From positions 1 through 5,979 of the forward strand of contig JAUVYD010000102.1 of NCBI GenBank assembly GCA_030603265.1: a stretch of 5,979 nt of DNA, in the 5' to 3' direction. The translations under genes were made by a program, and so were the position numbers. Shown piece by piece: positions 1-5,446 of the stretch. How positions within the stretch are numbered: the first letter of the stretch is position 1; every line of letters begins with the position of its first letter. Source of the DNA: Dehalococcoidia bacterium (GTDB lineage: Bacteria > Chloroflexota > Dehalococcoidia > GIF9 > AB-539-J10). Below the pieces are notes generated by a model, which was given only the letters and a program-made list of their open reading frames with translations, had not been told where the DNA came from and ran no database searches.

Positions 1-656
1 TCCGGGCTCAGCTCAGCGAAAGCCCCGCTGGGCACGTAGGGCAGGTTGGCCACCACGGCAGCAAATCCCCTGCGGAACCCTGACAGCAGGTCGCCTTGCA
101 CCAGTCGAACCCTTTCGCGCACGCCGTGGCGGGCGCAATTGGCGGCCGCCACCTGCAGTGCCTCTCTCGACGCATCTGTGGCCTCGATCTCCAGTCCAGG
201 CGATTCGCATGCAAGCGTGATAGCAAGCGCCCCACTGCCGGTGCCGACCTCAATCACACGCAGGCGCTCTGCGTTCTGCGGAAGCCCAGGCGCCAGCTCG
301 GCGAATTGCTCCACAAGCAGTTCTGTCTCCGGTCGGGGAATGAGCACCCGCGAGTCGACATAGAAGTCCCTGCCATAGAAGGTGGCACAACCCAGGATGT
401 ATTGAAGGGGCTCACGACTGAGCCTTCTGGATAGAAGTCTCTCCAGCTCCGCCAGTTCGGTGGCGGCAGGAGCCCGCTGGAGCTGACAGAGCAGGTGAGT
501 CAGTGATTGACCGGTTACTTGCTGCAGCAGCAAGGCAGCTTCCTGCTCCGGTGATGCAACTCCGGCATTCGCCAGAATGCCGCGAGTGTGGAGCAGACAG
601 GCTTGAATACTGTCACCAGGAGGCAGATTCGCGTTGGGCTCCGGCGTTGAGTGCAT
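1..656 (-). CDS. prmC: Peptide chain release factor N5-glutamine methyltransferase (PrmC/HemK), C-terminus cut by window edge
   Basis: Uses S-adenosylmethionine to methylate the glutamine of the GGQ motif in release factors, in the cytosol. 218 codons are visible and no stop is reached before base 1; family members are usually about 280 residues, so roughly the last fifth is missing. Seen in order: the N-terminal helical domain with PEQEAALLL; EPLQYILG (from about residue 82); IPRPETELLVE (from about 106), the family signature; the SAM-binding motif I EVGTGSG (from about 136); and the catalytic-type motif NLPY (about 204-207), where most members have NPPY. The ATG at 654-656 is the most upstream plausible start and lies inside prfA, giving a 44-bp overlap that suggests translational coupling. 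A later start is possible because the first 15 or so residues are not conserved-looking. Co-transcription with prfA is the usual arrangement and fits the enzyme-substrate relation. Confidence 0.95.
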   Translation of the reverse strand, partial: MHSTPEPNANLPPGDSIQACLLHTRGILANAGVASPEQEAALLLQQVTGQSLTHLLCQLQRAPAATELAELERLLSRRLSREPLQYILGCATFYGRDFYVDSRVLIPRPETELLVEQFAELAPGLPQNAERLRVIEVGTGSGALAITLACESPGLEIEATDASREALQVAAANCARHGVRERVRLVQGDLLSGFRRGFAAVVANLPYVPSGAFAELSP

Positions 657-1677
657 CAATAAGGTCATCCATCTCACCAGCAAGCAGACGTGGGATATTG
701 TGGAAGTTCTGGCCGATGCGGTGGTCAGTGATGCGGTCCTGGGGGAAGTTGTACGTCCGTATCTTCTCCGACCTGTCGCCGCTCCCCACCTGCGCCCGCC
801 TGTCGTTCTCAATCTTGTCTGACTGCTCACGGCTCTTGATGTCATACAGGCGAGCCCGCAGGACCGCCATCGCCTTCAGTCGGTTCTTGAGCTGCGAACG
901 CTCATCCTGACACACGGCAACTATTCCCGTCGGAATGTGAGTCAATCGCACCGCCGTGGTTACCTTGTTCACGTTCTGTCCCCCCGCACCACCCGAGTGG
1001 AACAGGTCTATTCTGACGTCGTTGGGGTTAATCTCCATGTCTATCTCTTCAGCCACGGGAAGCACGGCAACTGTCGCTGCCGATGTGTGAATCCGGCCCG
1101 ATGCCTCAGTCAAAGGGACACGCTGTACCCGGTGCACACCACGCTCATACTTGAGCCGACTGTACGCCCCGGCACCCTTCACCTCAAAGACGGCTTCCTT
1201 GAGTCCTTTCGCGCCACTCAGTGTGTTATCGATGACGTCGACTTGCCACCCTCTGAGTTCCGCGTAGCGCGTATACATCCTGAACAGGTCTGCCACGAAA
1301 ATCGAGGCTTCCTCGCCACCGGTTCCTGCCCGTATCTCGACAATGACGTCCTTTGAGTCATTGGGGTCGGCCTCGACGAGAAACTCCTTCAGCCCCCCTT
1401 CGAGTTCTTCCAGCCGTGACGTAAGAGACGCGAGTTCTTCCCTCACGACCTGCCGCATTTCCGAATCAGTCGTTTGTTCAAGAAGGGCGCGTAGTTCCGA
1501 CACCTCGCGTTCTGCGTCCTGATACTCCCCGTATTTCGTCACAGCTTGCTGCAAGGCAGCGTGTTCCTTGCCGAGCGCCTGAATCCTGTTCCTGTCTGCT
1601 GCGACGTCAGGCTCAGCCATGTCGCGCTCGATTTCGCGATACCGCTCCTGCATTCGCTCCAGCTTTTCGTACGTCAC
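613..1677 (-). CDS. prfA: Peptide chain release factor 1 (RF1)
   Basis: Recognises UAA and UAG stop codons in the ribosomal A site and triggers peptidyl-tRNA hydrolysis. The 354-residue length fits RF1 (about 355-360). Seen: an N-terminal charged coiled-coil-like region (residues 1-100); EIRAGTGGEEA (from about 114); HRVQRVPLTEASGRIHTS (from about 182), with PLT at 188-190 in the place of the RF1 PxT stop-codon tripeptide, where RF2 would have SPF; and GAGGQNVNK with the catalytic GGQ at 232-234. There is no RF2-style programmed frameshift. The start is GTG (1675-1677), chosen because a purine-rich ribosome binding site lies 8 nt upstream and the protein then begins at the usual family position. 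It is the first gene of a prfA-prmC unit; PrmC would methylate Q234. Function is secure from motifs. Confidence 0.98.
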   Translation of the reverse strand: MTYEKLERMQERYREIERDMAEPDVAADRNRIQALGKEHAALQQAVTKYGEYQDAEREVSELRALLEQTTDSEMRQVVREELASLTSRLEELEGGLKEFLVEADPNDSKDVIVEIRAGTGGEEASIFVADLFRMYTRYAELRGWQVDVIDNTLSGAKGLKEAVFEVKGAGAYSRLKYERGVHRVQRVPLTEASGRIHTSAATVAVLPVAEEIDMEINPNDVRIDLFHSGGAGGQNVNKVTTAVRLTHIPTGIVAVCQDERSQLKNRLKAMAVLRARLYDIKSREQSDKIENDRRAQVGSGDRSEKIRTYNFPQDRITDHRIGQNFHNIPRLLAGEMDDLIDALNAGAQRESASW

Positions 1678-1685
1678 GGTGTGAA

Positions 1686-1692
1686 CCTCTCC
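1686..1692 (-). promoter_or_regulatory. Ribosome binding site of prfA
   Basis: On the minus strand this reads GGAGAGG, 8 nt before the GTG start. It supports GTG at 1677 rather than an internal ATG as the RF1 start. Confidence 0.75.
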
Positions 1693-1706
1693 AATCCGGA
1701 ACTACG

Positions 1707-1735
1707 ATTGTAGTACAGACAGGCCAGGTACTCAA
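1707..1735 (-). promoter_or_regulatory. Sigma70-type promoter of prfA-prmC
   Basis: The minus strand reads TTGAGT (1730-1735), a 17-bp spacer, then TACAAT (1707-1712). These match the consensus boxes at 4 of 6 and 5 of 6 positions with ideal spacing. Transcription would start near 1700, giving a leader of about 22 nt. It lies between the macro-domain gene and prfA, so prfA need not depend on read-through from that gene. Confidence 0.6.
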
Positions 1736-1774
1736 AGCACGAGGAGTGAGATACGGGCAGGTGCACGCGGGTGG

Positions 1775-2335
1775 CTAGTCAACTGGTGAACGCCGGACGG
1801 ACGCAACGGCGCGACCGTAGGCCTCAAACGTGGCCGTATCAAACAGCACGAAGACGACTCGCGTGACCGAATCTGCCTCGGCGCGGAGGAAATCCATCAC
1901 GGTCCGGATAGCCAGGGATGACGCCTGCTCAACCGGATACCGATAGGCGCCTGTGCTGATTGAGGGGAAGGCTACGCTCTTCAGGCGCAGCGTCTCAGCC
2001 ACGAGGAGCGACTCCCTGTACGCACTCGCAAGCACTTCCGCCTCGCCACTGCGGCCTCCGTGCCACACAGGTCCGACGGTGTGTATCACGTGGGAGGCAG
2101 GCAGATTCCCGCCACGTGTCGCGATTGCCTCTCCAGCTGGCAGGCGGCCGCGCCGGGACACGATTGTCCTGCACTCCTCGAGGATGGACGGGCCTCCGCC
2201 GCGGTGGATTGCCCCGTCCACACCTCCACCTCCCATGAGGCTGGAATTGGCTGCATTCACGATTGCATCGGTGGTCTGTCTCGTGATATCGCCTTGCTCG
2301 ATAGCAAGGACTCGCTCTCCCACTGCGAACTGCAT
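1775..2335 (-). CDS. Macro-domain protein (ADP-ribose/O-acetyl-ADP-ribose binding or hydrolase)
   Basis: A 186-residue stand-alone macro domain of the MacroD/YmdB type. Family members bind ADP-ribose and often hydrolyse O-acetyl-ADP-ribose or remove mono-ADP-ribose from proteins. Seen: GDIT (residues 15-18); NAANSSL (27-33), whose second Asn is usually involved in catalysis; the glycine-rich loop GGGGVDGAIHRGGG (35-48), the class hallmark; GEAIATRGGNLPASHVIHTVGP (68-89); and the phosphate-binding loop SISTGAYRYP (125-134). The frame is open further upstream, but the extra 31 residues (beginning near 2428) look non-coding. The ATG at 2333-2335 has GGAGG 6 nt upstream and begins exactly at the domain, so it is preferred. 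It lies 97 bp upstream of prfA on the same strand and is divergent from abfD. Its substrate cannot be told from sequence; no ADP-ribosyltransferase or sirtuin gene is nearby. Confidence 0.93.
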   Translation of the reverse strand: MQFAVGERVLAIEQGDITRQTTDAIVNAANSSLMGGGGVDGAIHRGGGPSILEECRTIVSRRGRLPAGEAIATRGGNLPASHVIHTVGPVWHGGRSGEAEVLASAYRESLLVAETLRLKSVAFPSISTGAYRYPVEQASSLAIRTVMDFLRAEADSVTRVVFVLFDTATFEAYGRAVASVRRSPVD

Positions 2336-2341
2336 CCAGAG

Positions 2342-2346
2342 CCTCC
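2342..2346 (-). promoter_or_regulatory. Ribosome binding site deciding the macro-domain start
   Basis: The minus strand reads GGAGG, 6 nt before the ATG at 2335. This rules in the shorter protein over the 31-residue-longer open frame. Confidence 0.7.
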
Positions 2347-2380
2347 ATCCGGGCACGCGCGGCGCCACGCCGGGGCGAGT

Positions 2381-2393
2381 GGGGCTTTGCCCC
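2381..2393. repeat. Small perfect inverted repeat in the divergent macro/abfD spacer
   Basis: GGGGC-TTT-GCCCC, a 5-bp stem with a 3-nt loop. It overlaps the proposed -35 box of the abfD promoter and would fall in the 5' leader of the macro-domain transcript. There is no T-run on either side, so it does not look like an intrinsic terminator. In GC-rich DNA it could be chance. Confidence 0.4.
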
Positions 2394-2415
2394 GCCACAC
2401 GACCGAGACTATAAT
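2387..2415 (+). promoter_or_regulatory. abfD: Sigma70-type promoter of abfD
   Basis: TTGCCC (2387-2392, 4 of 6 consensus), a 17-bp spacer, then a perfect TATAAT (2410-2415). Transcription would start near 2422, giving a leader of about 34 nt that carries the abfD ribosome binding site. One of the best promoter matches in the window. Confidence 0.65.
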
Positions 2416-2438
2416 ACTGCAGCAACACCCGCCAGCAA
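2411..2438 (-). promoter_or_regulatory. Possible promoter of the macro-domain gene, overlapping the abfD promoter
   Basis: The minus strand reads TTGCTG (2433-2438, 3 of 6), a 16-bp spacer, then TATTAT (2411-2416, 5 of 6). The -10 hexamer overlaps the forward TATAAT at five bases. It would give a leader of about 70 nt before the macro-domain ATG. The -35 box is weak and AT-rich -10 boxes are partly self-complementary, so this is tentative. Confidence 0.3.
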
Positions 2439-2439
2439 A

Positions 2440-2446
2440 AGGAGGT
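2440..2446 (+). promoter_or_regulatory. abfD: Strong ribosome binding site of abfD
   Basis: AGGAGGT, 9 nt before the ATG at 2456. It fixes the start; the open frame extends upstream to 2060, but that part is antisense to the macro-domain gene. Confidence 0.8.
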
Positions 2447-2455
2447 ACGCTGCCG

Positions 2456-3925
2456 ATGGCACTCAAGACCGCACAGGAATACATAGACAGCCTTCGCGCG
2501 CTCAAGTCAGATGTGTGGCTGTTCGGCGAGAAGGTCGAGAACTTCGTCGACCATCCCGTAATCAGGCCTTCCATAAACGCGATAGCTCTCACGTACAAGA
2601 TTGCCCACGAACCCGAGCACGAGGACCTTGCTGTTACCATCTCATCACTCACGGGAGAAAGGACCAACCGCTTCACCTCGCTCTTCATGAGCCCGGATGA
2701 CATGGTGAAGAAGATCAAGATGCAGAGGATGCTCGGTCAGCGCAGCGGCTGCTGCTTCCAGCGCTGCGTGGGCATGGATGCAATCAACGCCGTGTACAGC
2801 TCCACTTTTGAGATCGACGAGAAACATGGCACCGAGTACCACAAGCGTTTCAAGGAATGGGTCAAGTACATCCAGCAGAACGACCTCTGCGTCCAGGGTG
2901 CGATGACAGACGTCAAGGGCGACCGCGGGCAGAGTCCCAGCAAGCAGCCCGACCCGGATATGTTTGTCCACGTGGTCGAGCGACGCCCCGACGGCATCGT
3001 CATCCGCGGCGCAAAGGCGCATCAGACCGGCAGCGTGAACTCCCACGAGATGCTCATCATGCCCACGCTGACGATGCGCGAAGGTGACGAGGACTACTCC
3101 GTGAGTTGCGCCATCCCCTCGGATTCGAAGGGCGTCCACTTCATCTATGGCCGCCAGTCCTGCGACAAGCGAAAGCTCGAAGAGGGTGACATCGATGTCG
3201 GCAACTTCATGTTCGGTGGCCAGGAAGCCCTTACGGTGCTTGATGACGTGTTCGTCCCGTGGGAGCGGGTGTTCATGGATGGCGAGGTCGAGTTCTCCAC
3301 CATGATGGTCGAGCGTTTTGCAGCCAACCACCGTCAGAGCTATGGCGGCTGTAAACCCGGAATCGGTGACGTACTCATAGGGGCGACTGCTTCCATGGCG
3401 GAGTACAACGGCGTGCCCAGGGCAAGCCATATCCGCGACAAGATTGCTGAAATGAGCCATCTTGCCGAGACACTGCACGCGTGTGGCCTCGCCTGCTGCA
3501 CCCAGGGAACGAAGACCAGGGCAGGCAATTACCAGCCGGACATCCTGCTCGCCAATGTCTGCAAGATGAACGTGACAAGGTTCCCGTACGAACTCACCAG
3601 GCTCGCCGAAGACATCGCGGGTGGCGCACTCGTCACAGTCCCGTCTGAGGCTGACCTCCGCAATCCTGTGGTCGGCAAGTACGTCGAGAAGTACTTCAAG
3701 GGCGCCAACAACGTCTCTGCCGAAGACCGCATCCGCATGCTCACGCTCATCAACAGCATGACCTTCGGCCTCACGGCCCCGAGCTACAGGACCGAGTCGA
3801 TGCACGGCGCCGGGTCGCCACAGGCCATGAAGGTCATGATCGAGCGGCAGACAGACATGAACGAGAAGAAGAGGCTGGCCAGAGTCCTCGCCGGCATCGA
3901 CGAGCGCGAGAAGCTCACAGACTAG
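2456..3925 (+). CDS. abfD: 4-hydroxybutyryl-CoA dehydratase / vinylacetyl-CoA delta-isomerase
   Basis: An FAD and [4Fe-4S] enzyme that dehydrates 4-hydroxybutyryl-CoA to crotonyl-CoA by a radical mechanism and isomerises vinylacetyl-CoA; active as a cytosolic tetramer. It is 489 residues, the usual length (about 490). The fold is acyl-CoA-dehydrogenase-like. Key sites seen: GCCFQRCVGMD with C100 and C104, and HRQSYGGCK with H292 and C299, which correspond to the four cluster ligands of the Clostridium aminobutyricum enzyme (C99, C103, H292, C299). Also seen are E257 in FGGQEAL, Y296 and K300, matching known active-site residues. E447 in YRTESMHGAGSPQ probably corresponds to E455 of that enzyme (inferred). 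KAHQTGSVNSHE (187-198) is the flavin/substrate loop region. The family acts in 4-aminobutyrate or succinate fermentation and in the archaeal 4-hydroxybutyrate carbon-fixation cycles. No CoA-transferase, 4-hydroxybutyrate dehydrogenase or crotonase lies beside it, so direction and pathway are open. It has its own promoter and a hairpin downstream, so it is probably monocistronic. Confidence 0.96.
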   Translation: MALKTAQEYIDSLRALKSDVWLFGEKVENFVDHPVIRPSINAIALTYKIAHEPEHEDLAVTISSLTGERTNRFTSLFMSPDDMVKKIKMQRMLGQRSGCCFQRCVGMDAINAVYSSTFEIDEKHGTEYHKRFKEWVKYIQQNDLCVQGAMTDVKGDRGQSPSKQPDPDMFVHVVERRPDGIVIRGAKAHQTGSVNSHEMLIMPTLTMREGDEDYSVSCAIPSDSKGVHFIYGRQSCDKRKLEEGDIDVGNFMFGGQEALTVLDDVFVPWERVFMDGEVEFSTMMVERFAANHRQSYGGCKPGIGDVLIGATASMAEYNGVPRASHIRDKIAEMSHLAETLHACGLACCTQGTKTRAGNYQPDILLANVCKMNVTRFPYELTRLAEDIAGGALVTVPSEADLRNPVVGKYVEKYFKGANNVSAEDRIRMLTLINSMTFGLTAPSYRTESMHGAGSPQAMKVMIERQTDMNEKKRLARVLAGIDEREKLTD

Positions 3926-3981
3926 CGACACAAGCCGGAATGTGTTGAGCGGCACTTGCTCGACACCAGGGCGACACGTCA

Positions 3982-4007
3982 GAACGGGCGGCTGAGGCCG
4001 CCCGTTC
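3982..4007 (+). terminator. GC-rich hairpin after abfD, possible terminator
   Basis: A perfect 11-bp stem GAACGGGCGGC / GCCGCCCGTTC with a TGAG tetraloop, 57 bp after the abfD stop. It is very stable by eye, but only TTCCC follows, not a T-run, so termination would be non-canonical. It also covers the place where the thyX -35 box should be. Confidence 0.55.
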
Positions 4008-4012
4008 CCATG

Positions 4013-4018
4013 TATAAT
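4013..4018 (+). promoter_or_regulatory. thyX: -10 box of the thyX promoter
   Basis: A perfect TATAAT directly preceded by TG. No good -35 box is visible at 15-19 bp; the best is CTGAGG at 3992-3997 with a short 15-bp spacer, inside the loop and stem of the hairpin. Transcription would start near 4025. Confidence 0.5.
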
Positions 4019-4020
4019 GG

Positions 4021-4049
4021 CTCACGTGGCGCGCTGAGCGGCACGTGAG
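4021..4049. repeat. Inverted repeat at the predicted thyX transcription start
   Basis: CTCACGTG (4021-4028) and CACGTGAG (4042-4049) are perfect 8-bp arms separated by 13 bp. Each arm contains the palindrome CACGTG, and the two palindromes are 19 bp apart, close to two helical turns. The position, starting 3 bp after the -10 box, suits an operator for a dimeric regulator; as RNA it could also fold near the 5' end. Confidence 0.5.
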
Positions 4050-4064
4050 AAACCCAACGTCCAC

Positions 4065-4070
4065 GGAGGA
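4065..4070 (+). promoter_or_regulatory. thyX: Ribosome binding site of thyX
   Basis: GGAGGA, 4 nt before the ATG at 4075. It picks this ATG over the in-frame GTG at 4045, which lies inside the inverted repeat and has no such site. Confidence 0.7.
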
Positions 4071-4074
4071 CTCT

Positions 4075-4665
4075 ATGAGCGACACGTACGATGTTGAAGT
4101 GAAACTGCTTGCTATCACACCGGACGCGGAGACGTTGATCGAGACGGCCGGCCGGTTATGCTGGAACACTCAAGACCGGACGGGGACAGTGCCTGACCGT
4201 ATCCAGCGATGGATCGAAATTGGCCACGAATCGATGATTGAGCACGCGTGTGCCACCTTCTTCGTTCGAGGAAGCCGGGCAATGACACACGAGCTGGTCC
4301 GCCATCGGCTGGCAAGCTACAGCCAGCGCAGCCAGCGATACGTGCGTGAATCAGAGCCCGCCTATATCGACCCCCCCGAACTGCAGGTGTCCGGGGCCGC
4401 ACAGGAAACATACCAGCACGCCATGGATAGCGCCTGGGAGGCGTACCGGCAGTTGCTCGCAAGCGGACTCAAGCCGGAGATAGCGCGCTATGTCCTTCCT
4501 AACGCCTGCTACACCGAGATAATCTGTACGTGGAATTTCCGCGAACTGCGCCATATCATCAGGTTGCGACGCTCTCCGCGCGCGCTCCCTGAGATTAGAG
4601 CGGTTGCGGAGAAGATACTCGACATAATGAGGGAGCAGGCGCCCCAGGTGTTCGAAGCCTTGTAG
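4075..4665 (+). CDS. thyX: Flavin-dependent thymidylate synthase ThyX
   Basis: Makes dTMP from dUMP with methylene-tetrahydrofolate as carbon donor and FAD with NAD(P)H as reductant; it replaces ThyA and does not need a dihydrofolate reductase to recycle folate. The protein has 196 residues, at the short end of the usual 200-250. Seen: GHESMIEHACATFFVRGSR (50-68), with the family's HxSxxEH pattern; the signature RHRX7S as RHRLASYSQRS (76-86); YVLPNACYTEIICTWNFRELRHIIRLR (139-165), the substrate-binding segment; and RALPEIR (169-175), in the slot where many members have AQWEIR. The start is the ATG with a GGAGGA site, not the upstream GTG. It is flanked by its own promoter elements and a small hairpin at the stop codon, and is convergent with the YbaK-family gene. 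No other folate or nucleotide gene is nearby. Confidence 0.97.
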   Translation: MSDTYDVEVKLLAITPDAETLIETAGRLCWNTQDRTGTVPDRIQRWIEIGHESMIEHACATFFVRGSRAMTHELVRHRLASYSQRSQRYVRESEPAYIDPPELQVSGAAQETYQHAMDSAWEAYRQLLASGLKPEIARYVLPNACYTEIICTWNFRELRHIIRLRRSPRALPEIRAVAEKILDIMREQAPQVFEAL

Positions 4666-4680
4666 CCGCTCGGTAGCGGC
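4665..4680. terminator. Small hairpin at the thyX stop, between convergent genes
   Basis: GCCGCT-CGGT-AGCGGC, a 6-bp stem with a 4-nt loop, beginning at the last base of the thyX stop codon. It lacks a T-run. It may serve as a weak bidirectional terminator in the 46-bp gap between thyX and the convergent gene. A second weak 5-bp hairpin (CGAGT / ACTCG) lies at 4701-4718. Confidence 0.35.
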
Positions 4681-4711
4681 ACAACTGCGACACAGGCTTG
4701 CGAGTTACACT

Positions 4712-5173
4712 TCACTCGTCCCTTATCGCGATATCGCACGCATGAGCGCCGCTCAGGCGCACAATGTCCTCCGTACGCAGGCGTACAAGCCGTGTTCGGC
4801 TCCCGCCGCCACACCAGACGCGCTCCTGCAGCAATACATCACGGTCCACATAGACCGCTATGCTCTTCCTGTGCCCCACGGGAGGAATCCCCCCGGTGGG
4901 AAACCCTGTCGCTTTCTCCGCGGCGTCATCGGGTGCGATTTTGAGACGGCGGGAACCGGAGCAGGACTCCAGTTTGTGTCTGCTTATCATGTGGTCGGCA
5001 CGAACAACACCCACGACGGGTCGACCGTCATCGTCAAGAAACACGATGGTCTTCGCAATCTCGTGCAGTGGCAGGCCGCTCGCGCGTGCCGCCTCGCTTG
5101 CATGGTGGGTAGTCGCCTTCTCGATGAACTCGAACTCGGCGTGGTTCACCTTGAGGTACGCAGTGAGATTCAT
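4712..5173 (-). CDS. YbaK/EbsC-family aminoacyl-tRNA deacylase (INS editing domain)
   Basis: A 153-residue free-standing editing domain. Family members hydrolyse mischarged tRNA in trans, most often Cys- or Ala-tRNA(Pro). Seen: an N-terminal part with ATTHHASEAARASGLPLHEIAK (from residue 20); the conserved lysine K41 in IAKTIVF, usually essential; a core strand VVGVVRADHMI (53-63); and the family loop ATGFPTGGIPPVGH (88-101). The C-terminal part contains a CGGGSRTRLVRL segment and ends in DE. The ATG at 5171-5173 is chosen because GAGG lies 6 nt upstream. Another ATG two codons earlier is too close to that site, and the frame further upstream to 5350 does not look coding. Convergent with thyX and isolated from other translation genes. 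Which tRNA it edits cannot be read from the motifs. Confidence 0.92.
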   Translation of the reverse strand: MNLTAYLKVNHAEFEFIEKATTHHASEAARASGLPLHEIAKTIVFLDDDGRPVVGVVRADHMISRHKLESCSGSRRLKIAPDDAAEKATGFPTGGIPPVGHRKSIAVYVDRDVLLQERVWCGGGSRTRLVRLRTEDIVRLSGAHACDIAIRDE

Positions 5174-5179
5174 GGCCAT

Positions 5180-5183
5180 CCTC
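5180..5183 (-). promoter_or_regulatory. Ribosome binding site of the YbaK-family gene
   Basis: The minus strand reads GAGG, 6 nt before the ATG at 5173. It is short but is what favours this ATG over the one at 5179. Confidence 0.5.
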
Positions 5184-5228
5184 AGTAGCACGCTTAGTGC
5201 CTGCGGGCGCATATCCGCCGTCGGGCCA

Positions 5229-5234
5229 ATGGTA
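5229..5234 (-). promoter_or_regulatory. Possible extended -10 box for the YbaK-family gene
   Basis: The minus strand reads TGCTACCAT, i.e. TGn followed by TACCAT (4 of 6). No good -35 box is seen. A start near 5222 would give a leader of about 50 nt. Tentative. Confidence 0.25.
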
Positions 5235-5343
5235 GCAGACTGCCCGGCGGGCGAACACGGATGGGACATTCCATTTTCTCCGGGCACGTAGCAGAAGGGG
5301 CTGGTCTGCGAACAGCACACCGGCCCTCGAAACGGACCGGCCG

Positions 5344-5373
5344 TTGACATCCCGAAAGCGCATCACTTAGACT
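5344..5373 (+). promoter_or_regulatory. Possible promoter ahead of the mini-ORF and transporter leader
   Basis: A perfect TTGACA (5344-5349), an 18-bp spacer, then TAGACT (5368-5373, 4 of 6). Transcription would start near 5380 and could run about 280 nt before the transporter gene. Confidence 0.4.
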
Positions 5374-5403
5374 AGACGGGTCGGTAACCCCAAACGCACT
5401 TCG

Positions 5404-5416
5404 CCACGTCTCGTGG
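5404..5416 (+). repeat. Small hairpin upstream of the mini-ORF
   Basis: CCACG-TCT-CGTGG, a perfect 5-bp stem with a 3-nt loop, 13 bp before the ribosome binding site of the mini-ORF. It could be a 5' stabilising hairpin of the leader RNA, or chance. Confidence 0.3.
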
Positions 5417-5446
5417 AGAGGAGAAACGGAAGGAGGATTCTGACAC

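Larger units (their letters stand above)
3946..4047 (+). repeat. Pair of direct repeats in the abfD-thyX spacer
   Basis: TGAGCGGCAC occurs at 3946-3955 and again at 4035-4044. The match continues as a further TG after one mismatch (12 of 13 bases alike, ending at 3958 and 4047). The second copy forms part of the inverted repeat near the thyX start. The copies lie 89 bp apart and flank the hairpin and the -10 box. They could be paired binding sites or a small duplication. Confidence 0.45.

Noticed and set aside
1678..1774. Terminator between the macro-domain gene and prfA
   Set aside because: No stable hairpin followed by a T-run was found on the minus strand; only the prfA promoter and ribosome binding site are supported.
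2060..2455. Upstream in-frame extension of abfD by about 130 codons
   Set aside because: It is antisense to the macro-domain gene, has no family likeness, and the abfD ATG at 2456 has its own promoter and strong ribosome binding site.
2645..3955. 436-codon open frame antisense to abfD
   Set aside because: It mirrors abfD exactly. Long antisense frames arise from the codon bias of GC-rich genes; its histidine-, valine- and aspartate-rich translation shows no recognisable domain and no ribosome binding site was evident.
4728..4737. GCGATATCGC palindrome
   Set aside because: It lies inside the coding end of the YbaK-family gene and a single 10-bp palindrome there is expected by chance.
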